This document shows, piece after piece, positions 60,407-64,000 of a DNA stretch of 64,000 bases. The position numbers and the translations under genes were made by a program. Position 1 is the first letter of the stretch. Each line of letters starts with the position of its first letter. Below the pieces are notes generated by a model. That model searched no databases. It was not told the origin of the DNA and saw only the letters and a list, made by a program, of their open reading frames with translations. The DNA lies in contig NZ_NIWU01000007.1 of assembly GCF_002236105.1 (NCBI RefSeq), positions 124,001 through 188,000 on the forward strand, read 5' to 3'. This DNA comes from Pseudomonas umsongensis. GTDB taxonomy: Bacteria > Pseudomonadota > Gammaproteobacteria > Pseudomonadales > Pseudomonadaceae.

Positions 60407-61255
60407 ATGCGCACTTTTCGGCTGGTGATTTCTTGCCCGGACCGCGTCGGCATCGTTGCCAAAGTCAGTAACTTTCTGGCGTCACATAACGGCTGGATCA
60501 CTGAAGCGAGCCACCACTCGGACAATCTCAGTGGTTGGTTCTTCATGCGTCACGAAATTCGTGCCGACTCGCTGCCTTTCGGGATCGAAGCCTTGCGCGA
60601 AGCCTTTGCGCCGATTGCCGAAGAGTTTTCGATGGACTGGCGTATTACCGATACCGAGCAGAAAAAGCGCGTCGTGTTGATGGCCAGCCGCGAGTCTCAC
60701 TGCCTCGCCGACTTGCTGCATCGCTGGCACAGCGATGAACTGGATTGTGAAATCGCCTGCGTGATTTCCAACCACGACGACCTGCGCAGCATGGTCGAAT
60801 GGCACGGCATTCCCTACTACCACGTACCGGTTAATCCCCAGGACAAGGAGCCGGCATTTGCCGAGGTCTCGCGCCTGGTCAAGCAGCATGATGCTGAAGT
60901 GGTCGTATTGGCCCGCTACATGCAAATCCTGCCGCCTGAGCTGTGCCGGGAATATGCGCACAAGGTCATCAACATCCACCACAGCTTCCTGCCGTCGTTC
61001 GTCGGCGCCAAGCCTTACCACCAGGCTTCCCTTCGAGGGGTAAAGCTGATTGGCGCTACTTGCCACTATGTGACTGAAGAGCTGGACGCCGGCCCGATCA
61101 TCGAGCAGGACGTGGTGCGTGTCAGCCACAGCGACAGCATCGAAGACATGGTGCGCTTCGGTCGAGATGTCGAGAAAATGGTGCTGGCCCGTGGCCTGCG
61201 TTACCACCTGGAAGACCGGGTACTGGTACACGGCAACAAAACCGTGGTGTTTTGA
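60407..61255 (+). CDS. purU: Formyltetrahydrofolate deformylase
   Basis: 282 residues: N-terminal ACT domain (about 1-80; LVISCPDRVGIVAKVSNFL) and formyltransferase-like catalytic domain with NIHHSFLPSFVGAKPYHQA (Asn, His) and a late Asp in EELDAGPIIEQD. Hydrolyses 10-formyl-THF to THF + formate, balancing one-carbon pools. Start ATG 60407 (MRTFRLVISCP) with CTGGAG 12 bases upstream. Confidence 0.94.
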   Translation: MRTFRLVISCPDRVGIVAKVSNFLASHNGWITEASHHSDNLSGWFFMRHEIRADSLPFGIEALREAFAPIAEEFSMDWRITDTEQKKRVVLMASRESHCLADLLHRWHSDELDCEIACVISNHDDLRSMVEWHGIPYYHVPVNPQDKEPAFAEVSRLVKQHDAEVVVLARYMQILPPELCREYAHKVINIHHSFLPSFVGAKPYHQASLRGVKLIGATCHYVTEELDAGPIIEQDVVRVSHSDSIEDMVRFGRDVEKMVLARGLRYHLEDRVLVHGNKTVVF

Positions 61256-61340
61256 CCGCTGCACGACAGGGTTGAAATTCGAAGGGCCTGGGCGTTCAAT
61301 CGCACAGGCCCTTCGCCGTTTCTGCACCGAGGACATGAGC

Positions 61341-61520
61341 ATGGCCGATCCACTGGACAAAGCCACCTCGAAGGCACCCGCCACCTTGGGTGAGGGTTGC
61401 TTGAGTCGGTACGACCCCGATGAACTGAGCCCTGAAGATGGCACGGAGTTTCCGGGGGCTGCCGAGTTGTGGGAGGCGTTGCAGCTAGAGCCTGGGCCTA
61501 CGGATACACATTCTTCATAA
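61341..61520 (+). CDS. Small acidic protein, function unknown
   Basis: 59 residues (MADPLDKATSKAPAT...). ATG 61341 with GAGGA 7 bases upstream; the ATG at 61335 would be too close. Acidic, no membrane helix. Its last 23 bases overlap the end of the convergent minus-strand gene. Seen in other pseudomonads as hypothetical, as I recall; otherwise unknown. Confidence 0.6.
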   Translation: MADPLDKATSKAPATLGEGCLSRYDPDELSPEDGTEFPGAAELWEALQLEPGPTDTHSS

Positions 61521-62493
61521 GCTTCTTGAGCAATGGCCGGCCCAGCATCAGCAAGAACACCGGTCCACCCACCAGCAAGTAAAAATAATAGGTCACCGCC
61601 CGCCAGATCAGGATCGCGGCCGCCGCCGTGGATTTACCCACCATGGGCGCCAACAGTGCCGCTGACGTCAGTTCAGCCGCCCCCGCACCGCCTGGCAACA
61701 GGCTGAACTGCCCCGCACTCAATGAAACCATCTGGATCAGGAAGCTCCAGGCCCACTGCAAGTCCGCGCCGAGCCCGCGCAGCGCCAGGTACAACACGCT
61801 GTAACGCAAGATCCAATGCACGCAAGTCAAACCAAACACGGTGATCAATGTTTGCGGGGGTAACTTCAGGGTGTCGGTAAACGCCGCCAGGAAGTGCAGG
61901 AGTTTGCGTGCCCAACGCATGCGGGTCGAGGGCTCGACGTTGAGGCGTGCCAGCAGTCGGCCCCCCATACGGATTACCAGGCGGTGATAGCGCGCCACCA
62001 CCACGCAACTGACCAGCCCACCAAACATCGAGAGGGCACTGATGATCAGCAACCACGCCATGTGCTGGCTGAGATGCTGGAACAGGGCGTAAATCAGAAT
62101 GCCGGTCAATGCGCAGAGAAAAAACAATAGATCGCTCAATTGGTCCATGGCAAACACGGCGCTGCCCCTGGCCGGTCGCACGCCATTGCGCGCCAGCAAG
62201 GCCATGATGGTCAGCGGCCCGCCGCTGCCTCCCGGCGTGGCGCAATAGGCAAATTCGGCGGCCATCACCACGCCAAGGCTCTTGACCGGGCTGACCTTGT
62301 CGCGCTGATCTCCCAGCAACAGGCGCAATCGCAGGGTATTGACCACCCAGCACAGCAAGATCATGCCGAGCATGACCAGCAAGCTGCTCAGTGGAAAGTC
62401 ATTGAGCCGTGACCAGGTTTCGCTGCCGCCCAGGAGCCAGGGAATCAGTAACGCGGCAAGTAGACCGATGCACAGCAGGATCGAGCGGCTCAT
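61498..62493 (-). CDS. YbhN/MprF-like lysylphosphatidylglycerol synthase-type membrane protein
   Basis: 331 residues with about eight helices, UPF0104 / LPG-synthase transmembrane region, without the soluble aminoacyl-transferase domain. Motifs: AAEFAYCATPGGSGGPLT and GQFSLLPGGAGAAELT. Such proteins are proposed lipid flippases. Its ATG overlaps the stop of the deacetylase gene (ATGA), so it is coupled. Substrate unknown. Confidence 0.9.
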   Translation of the reverse strand: MSRSILLCIGLLAALLIPWLLGGSETWSRLNDFPLSSLLVMLGMILLCWVVNTLRLRLLLGDQRDKVSPVKSLGVVMAAEFAYCATPGGSGGPLTIMALLARNGVRPARGSAVFAMDQLSDLLFFLCALTGILIYALFQHLSQHMAWLLIISALSMFGGLVSCVVVARYHRLVIRMGGRLLARLNVEPSTRMRWARKLLHFLAAFTDTLKLPPQTLITVFGLTCVHWILRYSVLYLALRGLGADLQWAWSFLIQMVSLSAGQFSLLPGGAGAAELTSAALLAPMVGKSTAAAAILIWRAVTYYFYLLVGGPVFLLMLGRPLLKKLMKNVYP

Positions 62494-63254
62494 GCCGCAC
62501 GCCCCATGCGCTGGCTTTGCAGGGCCAGCCAACGGGTCTTGGTCATGGGTACGCGGCCCTCATCGAGCAGGCGCTTGAGGGTTTGCAGCCAGTACGTACG
62601 CGAGAACTCATGACGCATGTCCACCGGGTGCAGGCCCAATCGAATTACCGGCGCCGATCGCCAGCGCTGTTCGAGTTGCTGGCTGACCAGTTTCGATACG
62701 CCACGCCGCCAGGCACTGCGTGCGCTCCAGACCAGTCCGGGGGCATCGATTGCAGTGAAATCAGGCAGGCGAAAAAGATGCCGGGCATCACTGGTGTAAT
62801 CCAGCGGTAATTGGCGCAAGGCCTGGCGCGTGCCTTCGCTCATCAACCAGGCGGGAGCGACGAAACCCTGGAGCGGCCAATTGTTCCGTTGGAACATTTC
62901 AATGCCGGCGTGCAAGCGGTTGAGGGCGGCTTCGCGAGACAAACTGTAGAACTCGCCTTCATGGGTGTAGATCCGGCGCATGAACCAGTCATGGGGATTG
63001 CTCGCCTTCGGCGCGTCATCGCAGTGAAAATAACCGTGCAGCACCAGTTCATCGCCGCGCTCGAGCCGTGCGCCGAGCTGACGACAAAATTGCGGTTGGG
63101 CTCGCAAGTCGTAGTGTTTGTGGAAATCCGGCACAACAAGCCAGGTGATCGGCACGCTGCCAAGCGCGTCGACGGCTTCGACAAAGGGCTGGTAATCGGC
63201 CCAGGTGGGTGGCGCGACATCGTGCAGTACCAGCAGCAGGCTCGGGGCGCTCAT
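62490..63254 (-). CDS. DUF2334 polysaccharide deacetylase-like protein
   Basis: 254 residues, NodB-like TIM barrel of the DUF2334 group: LLVLHDVAPPTW (first Asp motif, residue about 11), HGYFH and a late LGLHPVDMRH. Predicted to deacetylate a sugar chain or glycolipid. Start taken at ATG 63254 (MSAPSLLL); ATG 63266 adds four residues. Four bases separate it from the upstream glycosyltransferase stop. Confidence 0.87.
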   Translation of the reverse strand: MSAPSLLLVLHDVAPPTWADYQPFVEAVDALGSVPITWLVVPDFHKHYDLRAQPQFCRQLGARLERGDELVLHGYFHCDDAPKASNPHDWFMRRIYTHEGEFYSLSREAALNRLHAGIEMFQRNNWPLQGFVAPAWLMSEGTRQALRQLPLDYTSDARHLFRLPDFTAIDAPGLVWSARSAWRRGVSKLVSQQLEQRWRSAPVIRLGLHPVDMRHEFSRTYWLQTLKRLLDEGRVPMTKTRWLALQSQRMGRAA

Positions 63255-63258
63255 AGAT

Positions 63259-64000
63259 TCAACCATTGGCGGCTCGCGGCCATTGACTGCCGAGGACGGC
63301 GTGATAATGGCCGAGCAGGCTGTTGACCACTGCGTCCCAGGCGTAATACCGCTCGACATGGCGTCGGGCTTGCTGGCCGAGGGCTACGCTGCCCTGCCTG
63401 AACAGTTCGCGCACGGCGTTGGCCATGGCCAACGGATCGTTGGGGGCGCACAAGACGCCACATTGATCGGTGATGATTTCCTCAAAGGCGCCAGCAGCCA
63501 CCGCCACCACGGGGATACCGCAGGCCATGGCTTCGAGGGTCACCAGGCCAAAGGTTTCCTGGTCACCGGCATGCAGCAACGCGTCGGCACTGGCCATCAG
63601 GCGGGCGACTTGGGTGGCAGGGCGGAACCCGTCGATGACCGTGACGTTTCCCGGCACAGAGGTCGGCATCGACGAACCGACCAGCAGCAAGTGATAGCGT
63701 CGGCCCAGGCGCTTCATGCATTCGAGCAGCACCGGCAGGTTTTTCTCCTTGGAACCGCGCCCCGCGAAGATCAATAGATGAGTGTTTTCGTCAAGGCCCA
63801 GCTCGGCCCGAAGGTCGCTGTCCCGTGCATCGGGATGAAACACCTGGAGATCGACCCCCAGGGGCTGCACGAAAACGTTCTTCACCCCAAGGCCGGTCAG
63901 TTTATCGGCCATGACCCTGCTCGGTGCCAGTACCCGGTCGAAGTTTCCGTAGAGCTTGCTGACATAGGCCTCGACGTTTGGCGTGACCCAATTGCCCATT
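63259..64000 (-). CDS. Glycosyltransferase, GT4-type (partial, N-terminus outside window)
   Basis: The visible 247 residues are the C-terminal Rossmann half: VQPLGVDLQVFHP, LLIFAGRGSKEKNLPVLLE, ADALLHAGDQETFGLVTLEAMACGIPVVA (EX7E-type), consistent with family 4. The N-terminal acceptor half is cut by the window edge. First visible gene of an envelope glycan/lipid cluster with the deacetylase and flippase-like genes. Confidence 0.88.
   Translation of the reverse strand, partial: MGNWVTPNVEAYVSKLYGNFDRVLAPSRVMADKLTGLGVKNVFVQPLGVDLQVFHPDARDSDLRAELGLDENTHLLIFAGRGSKEKNLPVLLECMKRLGRRYHLLLVGSSMPTSVPGNVTVIDGFRPATQVARLMASADALLHAGDQETFGLVTLEAMACGIPVVAVAAGAFEEIITDQCGVLCAPNDPLAMANAVRELFRQGSVALGQQARRHVERYYAWDAVVNSLLGHYHAVLGSQWPRAANG

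Overview
The window reads as chromosomal DNA of a Pseudomonas of the P. fluorescens group. The evidence is high G+C content, core genes with typical Pseudomonas sequences (MvaT, AruI-type decarboxylase, a MifS/MifR-type pair, the fumarase / GGDEF / pyruvate kinase block), and many short palindromic REP repeats (GTGGGAGCGAGCCTGCTCGCGAA type) between genes. I see no tRNA, rRNA, prophage, insertion sequence or CRISPR array.

Layout. 1-20 kb is core. It holds pepA (cut by the window edge), divergent lptF-lptG (LPS export), lepA-lepB-rnc-era-recO-pdxJ (translation, secretion, RNA processing, repair, vitamin B6), mltF, purL with a small NIF3-like gene, sodB, and an ArgP/LysE-type amino acid export locus. 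An extended SDR and a coiled-coil membrane protein close the section. 21-41 kb is accessory and mostly metabolic. It contains a two-cache periplasmic protein, a DHA2 drug exporter, an AraC regulator (probable PobR) beside a gutted pobA, two LysR regulators, an MBL-fold protein, and a 2-ketoarginine decarboxylase / aldehyde dehydrogenase / polyamine-type ABC transporter module. It also has small genes, among them a secreted peptide made of repeated ADGYDRTG units and the C-terminal half of a COG4705 membrane protein.

39.6-44.3 kb is a regulatory unit: an alpha-ketoglutarate-type MHS transporter with a textbook sigma-54 promoter and two matched dyads upstream, next to a DctD/MifR-like enhancer-binding protein and its DctB/MifS-like sensor kinase. 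44.5-61 kb returns to core: class I fumarase, a SadC-like diguanylate cyclase overlapping a ferredoxin-type reductase, pyruvate kinase, a TPR lipoprotein and a PilZ protein. A six-gene overlapping minus-strand operon (RDD, SpoIIM, DUF4129, DUF4350, MoxR, DUF58) follows, then sbcB, mvaT and purU. The last 2.5 kb is a tightly packed envelope cluster (glycosyltransferase, DUF2334 deacetylase, YbhN/MprF-like membrane protein), cut by the window end.

The most informative observations are the pobA remnant left beside its regulator, the complete sigma-54 control region of the MHS transporter, the MoxR-DUF58-SpoIIM membrane operon, the repeat peptide, the halved COG4705 gene, and the loss of the usual gene between lepB and rnc. 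I did not find an obvious new defence or biosynthetic system. The best candidates for undescribed biology are the six-gene MoxR operon and the repeat peptide.
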